Source of the DNA: Orbilia blumenaviensis
Lineage: Eukaryota; Ascomycota; Orbiliomycetes; Orbiliales; Orbiliaceae
Assembly: GCA_036872755.1 (NCBI GenBank)
Contig: JAVHNS010000010.1
Span: 682,001-746,000, forward strand
Reading direction: 5' to 3'
DNA: 64,000 nt
Below, in pieces: positions 35,301-45,865 of the stretch. The position numbers were made by a program, and so were the translations under genes. Within the stretch, counting starts at the first letter, position 1. Each line of letters begins with the position of its first letter. The notes under the pieces are model-generated. The model had not been told where the DNA came from. It did not search any database and saw only the letters and a list, made by a program, of their open reading frames with translations.

Positions 35301-36544
35301 CTACCATGGCGGGGCTTTCTCAGATGGACGCTGAAACGCAAAGCCCCTTGCATTAGGTGTAAACCACCATAAGCCTGGCGGATTCAAGACGGGGAATACA
35401 GCTCCTCTAAAACTTTGATCGCCATCTATTCGTCCGTCAAGACAAACGAAGCCCCTATAATAAAGCGATTCCGCGAATTGTTCGGGAATACCTATCCCCA
35501 GCAAAAATACATGAGGCGCGAGACTACCAACAGGGATTCTCCACCTGCCAAGAACATTTCCTTTATGATTTACTGTAGACACTAGGAGCCAGCCATTTAT
35601 GACCGTTTCCTTATCTATTATCGCCAAACATGTTTGCTCTTCTACTTCGTCATCCCAGTCACTAGATAGGCCCACAAGGTCATTTTCAAAGGAGCCACTA
35701 GAAGATAGGAAGTCAGGGAGACGACTCAGAAGCCATTCCTCAAGGGAGTTGGCGTCGGACCGGACAGGTGCTTCTGACTCGTCAGCATAAGAAACATCTG
35801 TAAAACAGTATCCCTGATTAACGAAAAATCTTTCGTCATATTGCCAGGCTTCTTTCCAATTCAAGATTAACTTTTCGTATAACTCATCAGAACGTGAGAT
35901 AGAGTATTCCTCGTCGCCAAACCAGGTTCGAAATAGCAAGACGTTAGCATCATAATTGGAGTTGTATTGGCAGGCCCACCGCTCTCTATTTGTGTAAACA
36001 GAAGCGGGGACCCTCGGGAGGACCATTAAGCCGTGTTCTTTAGCGCAGCGCCTTGCAGGCAATGGTGCAGACCGGTATATAAACTGTGATGATTGTGTTG
36101 CCCGTTCAATGTACGGCTTTGGTATTGAAAGCGTGTGTTAGCTGAGGCAACGTAAGATCCCCGGAATTCCGGAAGTTCTGGCTCTAGCTTACCAAACGCC
36201 CATCGTGACCAAGCCTAAGATATTTAATGGCTAATTTGCGGTAGCGTTCTTCTTCGGAAAGCTGTGGCCATTTATCTAGGCTTTTGAGATTAACCTACGA
36301 TGTAAGCCATGATACTAGATTAGTATACCCAGGTCCCGATTTTCTAACGATCCTGGAGAAAAGTATTACGCCCAAATCAAGGCCTCTAAGGGAAATTTAC
36401 CTCATAGTACCAATCGAATCCGGAGCAACTGGACAGTAAACTCTCGAGTTCAGGTTCCTCTCGTAGCCTAGAAAGGGCCATCTCGCGGGAGCTCCAGAAA
36501 CAAGCTTTTGTTCTTTTCAAATCTTCCTTCCGTAGAAGAATCAT
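35301..36544 (-). CDS. Three-exon protein of unknown function
   Basis: Model complement(35301..36083, 36193..36294, 36401..36544), 342 aa. Exon 1 starts at the first ATG after an in-frame stop and encodes M-I-L-L-R-K-E-D. It ends G-F-D-W-Y-Y-E before GTAAAT. Exon 2 (34 codons) reads V-N-L-K-S-L-D-K-W-P-Q-L-S-E-E-E-R and ends L-G-H-D-G-R-L before GTAAGC. Exon 3 carries a 260-residue globular part with many Trp/Tyr and acidic stretches, for example N-G-W-L-L-V-S-T-V-N-H-K-G and G-L-W-W-F-T-P-N. All exons join in phase 0. The last acceptor is the least certain: CACAG at 36084-36086 is used, and AAAG 27 nt upstream also keeps frame. No known domain was recognised. The large ORF, good splice sites and amino-acid balance support a real gene. 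Confidence 0.6.
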
Positions 36545-38252
36545 ACAGGATCTGAAGGATGTCGTAGCTTTAGGACATTAAATATCGGCACCGTTTGCTT
36601 TGTATGACTGTGTCATAAGCCCCAGAGCTAGAACCCTGTTGGCCAGTAAAAAAAAAATGGTTCAAAGCAAGCAAGCGTGCGGCACATATGCACAGCCTAG
36701 ACATTCCAACACAGCACTTGTGTTGGATTCTGTAATCCGTGGAGATAATAGGCCCATAGGCTACCGGCGCTCGCATCTTTAGACCATGGAAACCCAGCTG
36801 CTCCAAGAGAGCGGCGAGTGGAGCAGGCCCAAGCCTGAGGGGACTAGGTTTTTAGATGTAGGTGACTCAATAAATTGTGTGGGCTTTGCTCCATGCTCCG
36901 TCTGGTCTTGCGTCACCAGGCACAACACAGAGCCAGGCTCCATCCGGCCTCGAACGTGAGACTATATTCGTACCTGTTGTAAACTGAGACAATTTCACTA
37001 AATGTTAAAGGGCTTTTAAAGTTGTTTATATCAATCTGTAGCTACTCCATAAGTTTAAATTCGGGAAAACAGGTCTAGTGTTCAATGTACTCTTATGTCG
37101 GGTGTAAACTCATTCCGCAGCAAGGCTGTAAATGTATATGCATGGCCATATGCATATAGGACTCAGATGCGCATTAACTGCGGGGTCATCCAGCCACCTC
37201 TATTAGCCGTTTTAAAGTACAGGCAACATTTGGCTCCATTCTGGTATTTCCTGAGCCTGGACGTCGGTGCTCTGCATCACAAGTAATGTTAACTCAAGGG
37301 TAGTTGTATAGCTGGTCCCCGGCGCTAAAATTCCACGGCTGTAAGTTGTAGAAACTTCCGTCGAAATTTTAGCAACCCAAACTACGGCTTTAGGGTGAAC
37401 TGCCGGGGCTACAAAGCCAATTTAACGCCATTGCTTGAACCTATTCTGTTCAACAGTGTAGGATTATTGTTTTTTTTTTTTTTTTTTTTTTTCAATGCAA
37501 AGTCCTAGATGTTTCGAATAGGATCTGCAATACTCGCCAAGCCATGTTCGAAGTCATGTTACTTGTGATAAAAACATCCAGCCTTTAGTAGAGACCCTGT
37601 ACGAAAGGCGTTCTATATACTAGGCGATGACGTTAGCTCCAGAAAGCAAGAACGACTTGGCAAGCCACTGTTTCCTTATATGATAATTCAATGCGACAAG
37701 GCAGATATCATGTGTGCTTCTCATTCGGCCTTCCGGGCTAAAAGCAATCAGTGGCTCTAACCGCTACGATAGAAGTGAAGGATTTACCATTACTTATTGA
37801 TATCGCATAGCCTAGTTACAGCCTCTGCTTGGTACCCCAAGACGAGGCTTCAGTGTTAAGTATGGATTCTGGAATCGATCGGGTGTCGAGAGCATGTATA
37901 AATACCCAAGGCTTTGTCAAGTTGACAAAAACCCGAAATTTATCATTCAGTCCCTTTATATCGCAAAATCCAACATTAAAAGACTACACTCATTGCTTAT
38001 TTGATCAAAGCCTTCCATAATAGTATCACATTTCTTATATTATCAGACCGCATTTTCGTTCTCTACTTTTACCTCGTTCACTACGTACAAACAACATCTT
38101 TTCAGTATTTCTTTCACCACGCACAAGCAACATCTTTTTCAGTATTTCTTCTCAATCTTTAGTACAGCATCCTTCGTCAGCATCATAGATCCCATTCACT
38201 TCCCAACTTTTAGACCAAAACTTTTGAAATTTCGTATTACCTTAAATCCAAA
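36545..38252. other. Intergenic with (T)23 run and promoter of the vWA gene
   Basis: AT-rich spacer without coding signals. A (T)23 run lies at 37470-37492. The last 200 bp are C/T-rich with a duplicated 36-bp element (separate entry) in front of the vWA gene. Confidence 0.5.
38077..38150 (+). repeat. Tandem 36-bp promoter repeat upstream of the vWA gene
   Basis: Two direct copies read TTCACTACGTACAAACAACA and TTCACCACGCACAAGCAACA. Each continues with TCTTTT(T)CAGTATTTCTT. They end about 100 bp before the ATG at 38253. The duplication could double a transcription-factor site or start region. Confidence 0.8.
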
Positions 38253-39538
38253 ATGCCTGAACTCGCCCGTAACAGAGCTCAACGTAACGCTCGCGGAGAA
38301 ACTAGTCAAGCAAAATTGATTATTGAAATGCCACAACAGCAAAAAGTAACATCTCCACGCCCTTGTCGCGTGACCCTCGGTGTCGATGTGAGTAGCTCGA
38401 TGACCTATCTTATTAATGCCGTCATTGGTGGTATCGAGGGCGTCAACTCGGTGCTGCATGACGGGGACTTGGTCTCAGTTAGGTAAGCGACCTTGGATTC
38501 AGTTATAACCAAAATTTTGCACCGACGTGAAGCTGACTGCTCACCCTTATGATTAATAGGTCTTTTGCGGCTTCTGTGCAGACTATTTTTCCCTATATAA
38601 ACCGGGAGAAGGTCGACTGGACTAGGTTGCGAGACAACCTACAAGGCCTTGTAGCCGGTCGTATCGAAAGGCGAGACGGCACCGCATTATGGGATGCGAT
38701 CGTCCAAATTGTTCAGCAGACTCCGCGGAATAAAGAGTTCCAATCTTACAAGCCCGAGATTGTCATCTTCACCGACGGCCAGGAAAACAGTTCCCGAAAC
38801 AACACCTTCGCGGATGTCCAGGCATGCTTGGAGAAACCAGGTATCCCTCATGTCCATATAACCATCATCGACGCTTCCTATGGAGGTAATCCTCAATTAC
38901 GGGACGTTTGTGCCCAAATACTACACTGCTCTTATGTGCAAGTTGAGGCATCCCAAGAGGCGATCCAACGAGCCTTTCAAAGTACTGTGACGAACATTAC
39001 CACTCGTCTAGAGTTATCTTTGGGAGTGAGCGGTACCAGCATAATTGAAGAAGCGTTGCGTCAAGTGCGAATTAGTCCCGGCGCACTTCCCTCTATTGTC
39101 ATCGAGGAAACTCGTGGGGAGAGCAGCAGGGGAAGAGTGGAAGATCTTCAACAAGGTAGAAGCAATAGTGCTAGTAGAACCCGTAGCAAAAGTCGTGCTA
39201 GAAACTATGGAGGGAGGGGGAGCCGTGCGGGGAATAGCCAGGGGGGCGAGGGGAACAACCAGAAGAATGGAGGAGGGAACTGGCGAGTGAATAAAGGGAA
39301 TGGCGAAGGTAGTGGGAGTAGTAACTGGCGAGACAATCACAATAATGGTGGTGTTTCTGGAGGAAGCTTTAGAGGAGGTTCAGGAGGGAACAATACCGGG
39401 AAGGGAAATAAAGGGAATGGTCAAGGCAGTGGGGGTAACAGCGGGCAAGGCAATCACAAGAGTGGCGGGGGTACTGGAAGAGGCTCAGGAGGGAATAATA
39501 ACGGAAAGGGGAAGAAAGTAGACAGATCGTGGAATTAG
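38253..39538 (+). CDS. von Willebrand A-domain protein with RS/RGG-like tail
   Basis: Two exons, join(38253..38482, 38560..39538), give 402 aa. The intron is GTAAGC...AATAG, phase 2. The vWA domain spans about 37-240 and has a complete metal-ion-dependent adhesion site: D45-V-S-S-S (D45, S47, S49), T118 in D-G-T-A-L-W-D, and D149 in I-F-T-D-G-Q. From about 290 the protein is low-complexity: an Arg/Ser stretch (S-R-T-R-S-K-S-R-A-R), then Gly/Asn/Lys repeats such as R-G-G-S-G-G-N-N and G-N-G-Q-G-S-G-G-N-S. There is no signal peptide or membrane span, so it is probably intracellular. The vWA domain implies metal-dependent protein binding; the tail resembles RNA-binding or phase-separating tails. 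A related but decayed vWA gene lies about 9 kb away. Confidence 0.82.
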
Positions 39539-40281
39539 TTCTGGGGTAGTTACGAAAAGCCGAGCTTCCCAAACCTCTTCAGAGTGGGAATTAATCTCGG
39601 TCCTAGACACTCGGTGCCAGATGCTTAGATAATTACCTTCCACCCACAGAGTTGTTCTTATACTCACACTAGAGGATCGGAAGGCTTAATTCCTTAAAAT
39701 TTTAGCGAAGCACTTCAAATGCGTGCCAAAACTTCAGATAGATACGATAGATAGCTGAATATCAACTTATTTCACGCATTCCCTTCTACCTTAGTGTCTG
39801 ATTATATACAAGAGTACTAAGGCTAGATAGATTTATGGTCCTATGTATGTACAACGCACTATCTATAAACCCCCAATTTATAACACACGTAAAGCTATAA
39901 CATTATAACCCTATCAGTAGGCTTACAGTCTGCATGAGTAGATTTTGTTTATTCGCTAGCATCTCTATAGATATACATCGGTATCTACGAAATAGTTTGT
40001 TGAGACCCAACAATATTGTTTAGTAGTCTAAGAATCAATTGTCCGACATCCGAATAAACTTAAGAACAATGAAAAGCATAAATGTATTCTGTATACCTGT
40101 ATACCACCACGAATTCGCGAAAGGAACGTTAGGCCCGGTATTTGCTTAGTCAAGTTCGAGTTGATTACACTAGGGCCGCCTAGTCTGAAGAATTGGGTTT
40201 CATTTTTATGTTTGTGTGGTATCTGGCACCGCGAGACCAGGTTTCATCGTTTTTAGCTTTGGCCCAGTATATATATCCACG
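39539..40281. other. Intergenic, nothing recognised
   Basis: AT-rich spacer after the vWA gene; no coding or RNA signals noted. Confidence 0.4.
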
Positions 40282-40584
40282 TCAAGCGTCCGTAAACCGG
40301 TTGTAAGGATTACCAATAGGATCAGACTTGCGTAGAATCTTAGCTACAGTTAGCATACCTAGGTTATACTGGGGAACCTCAATGATGATGATTTCATCGA
40401 TAGGGATTCTGTGCCATAGGTATCCCGCATATTTATCTGCTACCTCCCTTTGTGAAGTCCAGTACGTTGACAAAGAGCTCCCGGATATCCCGCCGAAGTC
40501 CCCTGGAAAGCTCCCAAACTTCCCCTCCCGAACCAATCCTGCTTTTTCTCGCTTGCCTGCTCGCCCGCCTGCCCGCCTGCCCAA
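40282..40584 (-). pseudogene. Orphan ORF fragment, probably decayed
   Basis: A 100-codon frame without a proper ATG. Its last 65 codons look protein-like: S-S-L-S-T-Y-W-T-S-Q-R-E-V-A-D-K-Y-A and I-P-I-D-E-I-I-I-I-E-V-P-Q-Y-N-L. They end at a TGA at 40282. The 5' part is a G-rich short-period repeat (GCAGGCGGGC-type, 40550-40580), so the natural start is missing. It is possibly the C-terminal half of a lost gene. The family is not recognised. Confidence 0.35.
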
Positions 40585-40745
40585 CTACTGGCACGACTAT
40601 TAACCTGTGTATCAACGAGGCCGACTGCCAGACCATGGCCAGCTGCCGACTTAGAGCTGGCTTGCAAGCTGGCAAGTCGGCAAGTGGTTAAGTTGGAAAG
40701 AGACCCACTAACAATTTCTTTAAGAAAAATTAAAAAAAAAAATTT

Positions 40746-40870
40746 GTCTGATAGTAATAAGTATGTTAAATTAACATGTTTATGCCAGATTTCTAGCGTG
40801 CCAAAATATCGCTTAAAAGTTCAGTGTGTGTTTGTGAGTTCAGTGTGCTCTGACCCCTTTCGTCCGCCAT
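40746..40870. mobile_element. MITE-like element, copy 2 (5' truncated)
   Basis: Matches the right half of the 30-kb copy (AAGTATGTTAAATTAAC, then TTATGCCAGAT and CGCTTAAA) but goes further. Its right end, CTGACCCCTTTCGTCCGCCAT, is the inverted complement of the left end of copy 1. This shows the full terminal inverted repeat. The left arm is absent, replaced by A/T-rich sequence. Confidence 0.65.
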
Positions 40871-41377
40871 AAAAATTATAATAAATTTTAAATTCAAATT
40901 TAATATTTTAAATATCCATAGGTGTCTATAACTTCTTTTTCTTTATAGTCTTGTATGTAAGCTCTCCGCCCCCGGGCCTTCTTAATAGACCTACCTATCA
41001 GCTTAAGCATACATACTATAATAGTTGTTTCGTCTAAAGCGGGGAGACACGTCACAACCGTTTCACAAGATACAGCATCTAGATTACACATGCCTCTAGC
41101 ACTCCCGGACAGTTTGCATAATGATTAAGACCAGGGTGCTAGCTTAGAAGTTTCTAGTAGAAGGAGGTTAAAGTTAAAGAGATACGATACCTTTTACGGA
41201 TAGGTTACTGAGCACATCATTACAGGAGGACGATTTAGCGAGTTTTATAGCGACGCTGAGGTAAATAACACCGCTTCTGCCAACGAAGCGTCGTAAGTCT
41301 ACATTGCTTCTATGTTTGACCCTGTTACCTTTTACGTTAATAACTGATTGATATACCGGTTTAACTGATATACTCCG
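40871..41377. other. Intergenic, nothing recognised
   Basis: About 0.5 kb of AT-rich spacer and promoter of the Q/P-rich coiled-coil gene. Confidence 0.4.
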
Positions 41378-42746
41378 ATGGATAAGGAATCCACTCCAGA
41401 AGAGTCTCCAGCGGAAGAACTTCTCAGGCTTTTAAATGAACGAGCTCGAGACCTTTTAGAACACGAGGCATCGATAGCAGCAAACAATTCTACTCAGGCA
41501 GTTCCTGTTGGCCGGAGCCCCAAAACTGAGATTCGACAAGTTAGTGAAGTATCCCAAAACATGTCAGGGCGATATAGCCAGAATCGACATAATCACACCA
41601 TGGCTCAGAATCCCGCAGCCACACAACATCTCCGTATCCCACCCCAGGGACAGTCTAGACAGCCCCAACCACCGGTTCATGTTCACCAGCAGGGGCATTC
41701 TCAACAAGGAGCGCCCCTACAGAAACAGCCCCCACAGGTTCCTCAGTCACCGACTTGGTCGCAACAACCTCTGGAGGCCCAAAATACGTCTTCGGATCAG
41801 CAATGGTCTACACCTAACCCCACGCCTCCACCTTCGGTCCGGCAGGGATGGGAAAACCAGCAACTACCAGGGAACAATGATTCCCCAGCTTCAACCTGGG
41901 GGGGTGCCCCAGCGGAAGACAGTTTCGTAAGTTAAAATTACGAGGCTTAAGAATTTTCTCTAGACCTCTAAAACATTCAAATGCAACTATTATATAACAC
42001 ATATCTCCCTTGGGAATATGTTATAGTTCGGAAGCCATATTTATCATACGATAATTTTTATTCACTTTTCTAATAATGACTTTGTAGATGCAAGGGCAAC
42101 CCGAAGATAGTTTAGTTGGGAATACTCAAGCTGCACAGCCAGTCGTACCTCCGGCCCTGGCCCAGACATTGTCTTCGCCAGATAATGCAGTAGATACCTT
42201 GAGCATTGTTAGGCTCTTCCTCGAGGTAGATATATACCCTAAGAGAACGTCTCAGCATATGTGTAAATTCAAGTTTTAAAACTTATAGTAATGTGTTAAA
42301 CTATCCAAAAACAGCACATGAACCCCCAAAGCTCTGTAAGAAACGAACAAGCTCTGGGAGAAAGGGTTAACGAGCTTGGTACCGACAGGCAGCCAACGGC
42401 TACACCGGCCGTGGAATCGAGGGAAACAGCAAGCCAAAGAGATAACATCATTGCCTCTCTCCAGCAAAGTATTCAGCAGATGCAGCAGAGTATCAACCAG
42501 ATCCATCAAACTGTTCAGAAAAGTGTACTGCAAAGGGAGGGCTTGGAAAGGGAAATCTTTCAAATGAAGAACGAGGCGCTTCGGCGAGACATCCAAAGAA
42601 GAAGGTCTGTGCCTGTTGAGCGGCGCCCCGTGCTACCAATCAATATCAAAGTATACGATCCTGACACCGGAGCCACAGAGGAGAGTAGAATCGACGCATA
42701 TGCGTCATGTTATCCTTATGAGAGCTCCAGTGAATCCGAGTCTTAG
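41378..42746 (+). CDS. Gln/Pro-rich protein with C-terminal coiled coil
   Basis: Three phase-0 exons, join(41378..41926, 42088..42225, 42315..42746), give 372 aa. Introns are GTAAGT...TGTAG (161 nt, long for this window) and GTAGAT...AACAG. The N-terminus is an acidic amphipathic helix (A-E-E-L-L-R-L-L-N-E-R-A-R-D-L-L). Then come about 180 disordered residues rich in Gln, Pro, His and Ser. A coiled coil at about 265-315 contains Q-S-I-Q-Q-M-Q-Q-S-I-N-Q-I-H-Q-T-V-Q. A basic strip R-R-D-I-Q-R-R-R-S-V-P-V-E-R-R follows, and the end is Ser/Glu-rich. No catalytic domain is seen. The composition is like scaffold or transcription-associated proteins, but the function is unknown. Confidence 0.68.
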
Positions 42747-43167
42747 CTATCCGAGTGGCCTTAGATTGTTAGATTGTTAGAAACTGGACTTTAAGATATG
42801 TATGCTTGAGTTAAGCTAGTGTTGGACAGTCGTTTTGTTAATGCGTTTCCTTTCTCCTGGTCTCTTAGAATTTTCAGATAATATATCGCGTTAGGATTTT
42901 TTTCTTGGAAATTTAGATTTCCATACAAAAATGAGACTGTGTTTCCAACATAATTGCATAATTACAGTGAAGAAAACGATATCACATGGTATATATACTC
43001 GTTCAGATAAATTGTTTACATACATGCGCTAGCGCACTCAATTAAACTAATCGTACTCTACTTCGTATTTATCTCCGTCATTCCATCTCTTCAAGTAGTT
43101 GAGTATATATCTCCGCGCTATATTAACTTGGGGAACATAATCAGAGCTCCCAAGAGTTAAAGACTAC
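42747..43167. other. Convergent intergenic region
   Basis: A 421-bp AT-rich spacer between two gene ends. No gene. Confidence 0.5.
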
Positions 43168-44490
43168 CTAGGGGTAAGACCACGCATCTTCCTGTCGTCT
43201 ACTCTGACCTGAAAAGTCGCATTGTGGACTCTGAAGCCCCCACTTTACCGTAAAGATTATCCTTCCAGCATTACTTGTGGCGTCAGCTGCACGTGCGAGA
43301 CCCACTGGATTATACGTCCACGGCTCACCCCATCCACCATTTATTTCGTCATGCCAAGCACCTCTGTCTTTATGACCTACTGGCTCTCCCTGGGGTATAG
43401 TGTGTCCAACAGTTTCGATTGCCTCGATTAATCGCTGAAACCTTGTTGAGTTAGGTTCATTTGCATCAGCTTCAAATCTGGACCCGAATAGTAACGTTTC
43501 TGGTTCATCAATATTCGTGCTCATGTCATATATCAGACCTGCATACTCATCAACGTATCTCAATCCGGCCATATATATTCTTTTATACCAATCGCAGTCC
43601 GAGGCGTAATAAGGGATGAAGGTATCCCAGGCCCCGACTTCGGCGACAGCGTCGACGTTTACTAATGTCAGCCAGTCGTAGCTATAGAAAGTGACCACCC
43701 ATCTATTTTCTCCCGCTCCTGGACCCATTGTGTCTTGAACCCGCGACAGACTTTCCAATATATTATCGTAGAACCCTTTGAATGGCACCGCCGTCTCGTC
43801 CGCCACCACAACCACGTCTTGATGGCTCCAGAAGTAGTATTTCCAACCATTGCTCATAGCTGTTGATATCATGAAATTTTGTAATTGGGAGAAAGACAAT
43901 AATGTTGGGGTCTGAAGAATTGATACTCCGTAATGTTTGCGCAATAATTCGTAGTCGAGATAAAACATGTTCTCGGGAGACAGGAGGCCTTTTGGGTTAG
44001 CATCCATTGTGCCGGTGTTTTCAACGACGATAATATGTGATCGTGGCCAGCCAGCGGCAATATAGGAGAGCACAGTTTGCTCCAGCATCTTGTGGTTCCG
44101 TGTAAAAGGGATAAAAAGTGGTGTTTCGAGATCCGGCGGGTTCCCAAATCTCGAGTAAAAATCAGTGTCAGGTGGGTTGTTATAAAGGAATGGAATTGGG
44201 GGATCTGTAAGTCTGCTCATTGGTATAGGCGGGTGGAAATAGTAGCCTTCTTGCATCCCTGATCTCCGGGATACTACTGCCCCGCCAATTAGACCCCGGT
44301 GCCAAAAACCAATCATCCAAGTGATTATCGGTATCCATAGTAAAAAGAAATATTTTATCGGGGTTAAGCGGATCCATTGTCGAGTTTTGGGCCTGGTTAA
44401 GCCTTGCAGAAAAGTAGATAACTCATACGCATCTCCTTCTTCATCCTCTGGGTCCCGTGGAAGCCTGAACCATTCAGTAGGGAGAATCAT
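43168..44490 (-). CDS. Type II membrane glycosyltransferase-like protein
   Basis: A single frame of 440 aa. A short cytosolic tail is followed by one membrane anchor at about 46-62 (Y-F-F-L-L-W-I-P-I-I-T-W-M-I-G-F-W) and a large lumenal domain. The domain begins like a GT-A fold: P-L-F-I-P-F-T-R-N-H-K-M-L-E-Q-T-V-L-S-Y, then H-I-I-V-V-E-N-T-G. It has acidic motifs typical of nucleotide-sugar/metal binding (S-H-Q-D-V-V-V-V, and Y-Y-A-S-D-C-D-W-Y-K-R). Anchor plus GT-A-like domain suggest a Golgi glycosyltransferase. Donor and acceptor are unknown, and the CAZy family cannot be named with certainty. The ATG is 45 codons before the membrane span, as in Golgi enzymes. Confidence 0.75.
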   Translation of the reverse strand: MILPTEWFRLPRDPEDEEGDAYELSTFLQGLTRPKTRQWIRLTPIKYFFLLWIPIITWMIGFWHRGLIGGAVVSRRSGMQEGYYFHPPIPMSRLTDPPIPFLYNNPPDTDFYSRFGNPPDLETPLFIPFTRNHKMLEQTVLSYIAAGWPRSHIIVVENTGTMDANPKGLLSPENMFYLDYELLRKHYGVSILQTPTLLSFSQLQNFMISTAMSNGWKYYFWSHQDVVVVADETAVPFKGFYDNILESLSRVQDTMGPGAGENRWVVTFYSYDWLTLVNVDAVAEVGAWDTFIPYYASDCDWYKRIYMAGLRYVDEYAGLIYDMSTNIDEPETLLFGSRFEADANEPNSTRFQRLIEAIETVGHTIPQGEPVGHKDRGAWHDEINGGWGEPWTYNPVGLARAADATSNAGRIIFTVKWGLQSPQCDFSGQSRRQEDAWSYP

Positions 44491-45865
44491 TCTGTTGTAT
44501 CGATAGATAACTAGGTGATGCTAAACGAGCCGTAGTTTTGCTTAGGGATTCGAAAGGCGCTCCACCAGGTGCAATCGACCAAGCGTCGGTGTATTCGATA
44601 ATTATCGATAATAGGAATGTTGGTTTGTGCGATGGCTTGAACCTGGCTGAGGAATCGAGCTAGCTCAAGATCAAATAACGAGGGTCTAAATTAAGGTACA
44701 TGAATATCTCTGAAGTAGTTTACTGCTAAAATTAATTTTATAAAGCCAACCGCACTGTGAATCAATACAGTGTGTCGCTGCGTATATTTCATGGACGATC
44801 CTGACCACCACGTGGGGAACCCTTTCAAATCCAGGTTTTGATCTACGTATGTATACATATACCCGCCATAGCGCTATAAATCGACATGCAACTTCCGCAA
44901 TTTCAATGTGTTATATTCAGACCGCAGGATAAAAGGAAGTTATGATATATAAATTTCCTTTATAATATGGGAGATAGCGGTTTTAAATATTACCTGCTCT
45001 TAATATTTGATACAGGCCTGCGGGTCGGTGACTATGGAATGGGCCAGCCTTCTCTAATTCAACCCAATTAAAAGTGAGCAAAATAGCAACACATGTCGAA
45101 AAACATTAAACATCTAGCGATATAATTAATTATAATTCGGCCTCGAAATTTAAACGTTTACAATCGGGGGCTGATACTTTTCTAAAGAAATGCTGTCATA
45201 GCTCCCAAGTTAGTTGCTAGTGACAGTTGTTTTAATTAGTCTAGCTTTAACTCACAACGCGTGATTCAGAATTAATTCAGAGGTCACGAGTTAGCGGGTT
45301 CCGGATCTAAATGTGGAAAATAGGCTATTTACACTTCGAGCGCTGGTCTCGTACCAGATACGTCCTTGTGAGACATGAACGTTTGCGTTGCCTGTGGTGG
45401 CGGAAATATATGGTGCCTGAAGTTGAGGGTGGAGATCTGTTGAACAGACTACTAGTATCCAACCACACTACACTATGATCATATTAGATATACCTATAGA
45501 GCACGTTGATTTCGCAAAATATTACAAGTAAGCGCCGAGTTCGTCGTGAGTATATATATGAGAAATCCCCTCCAAGGTCCATCTCAGAGCCCCTTTCTAT
45601 GTTCAACTTCAGATTAATCGGAAGTCCGGGCATCGCAACGCTACAGCGCTAGAACTACCGATATATATATATATACATATAGCCAGCCAGACCCATCCTT
45701 TCTTCGTCCCTACTCATAAGGTAACTTTCCAAGCCTTCTACCATATTATCTATAGTTTTTTTAAACTCGGACTTATACGGCTGATCGTGGGGGATTTATA
45801 CCGCATATATTACCTAATATCGCCTTAAACATTATTTCTCACTTCTATTGTCGGGTCCTTCCATC
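44491..45865. other. Divergent intergenic region
   Basis: A 1.4-kb AT-rich region between the glycosyltransferase-like and zinc-finger genes. It contains (AT)n at 45660-45675 and should include both promoters. No gene. Confidence 0.5.
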
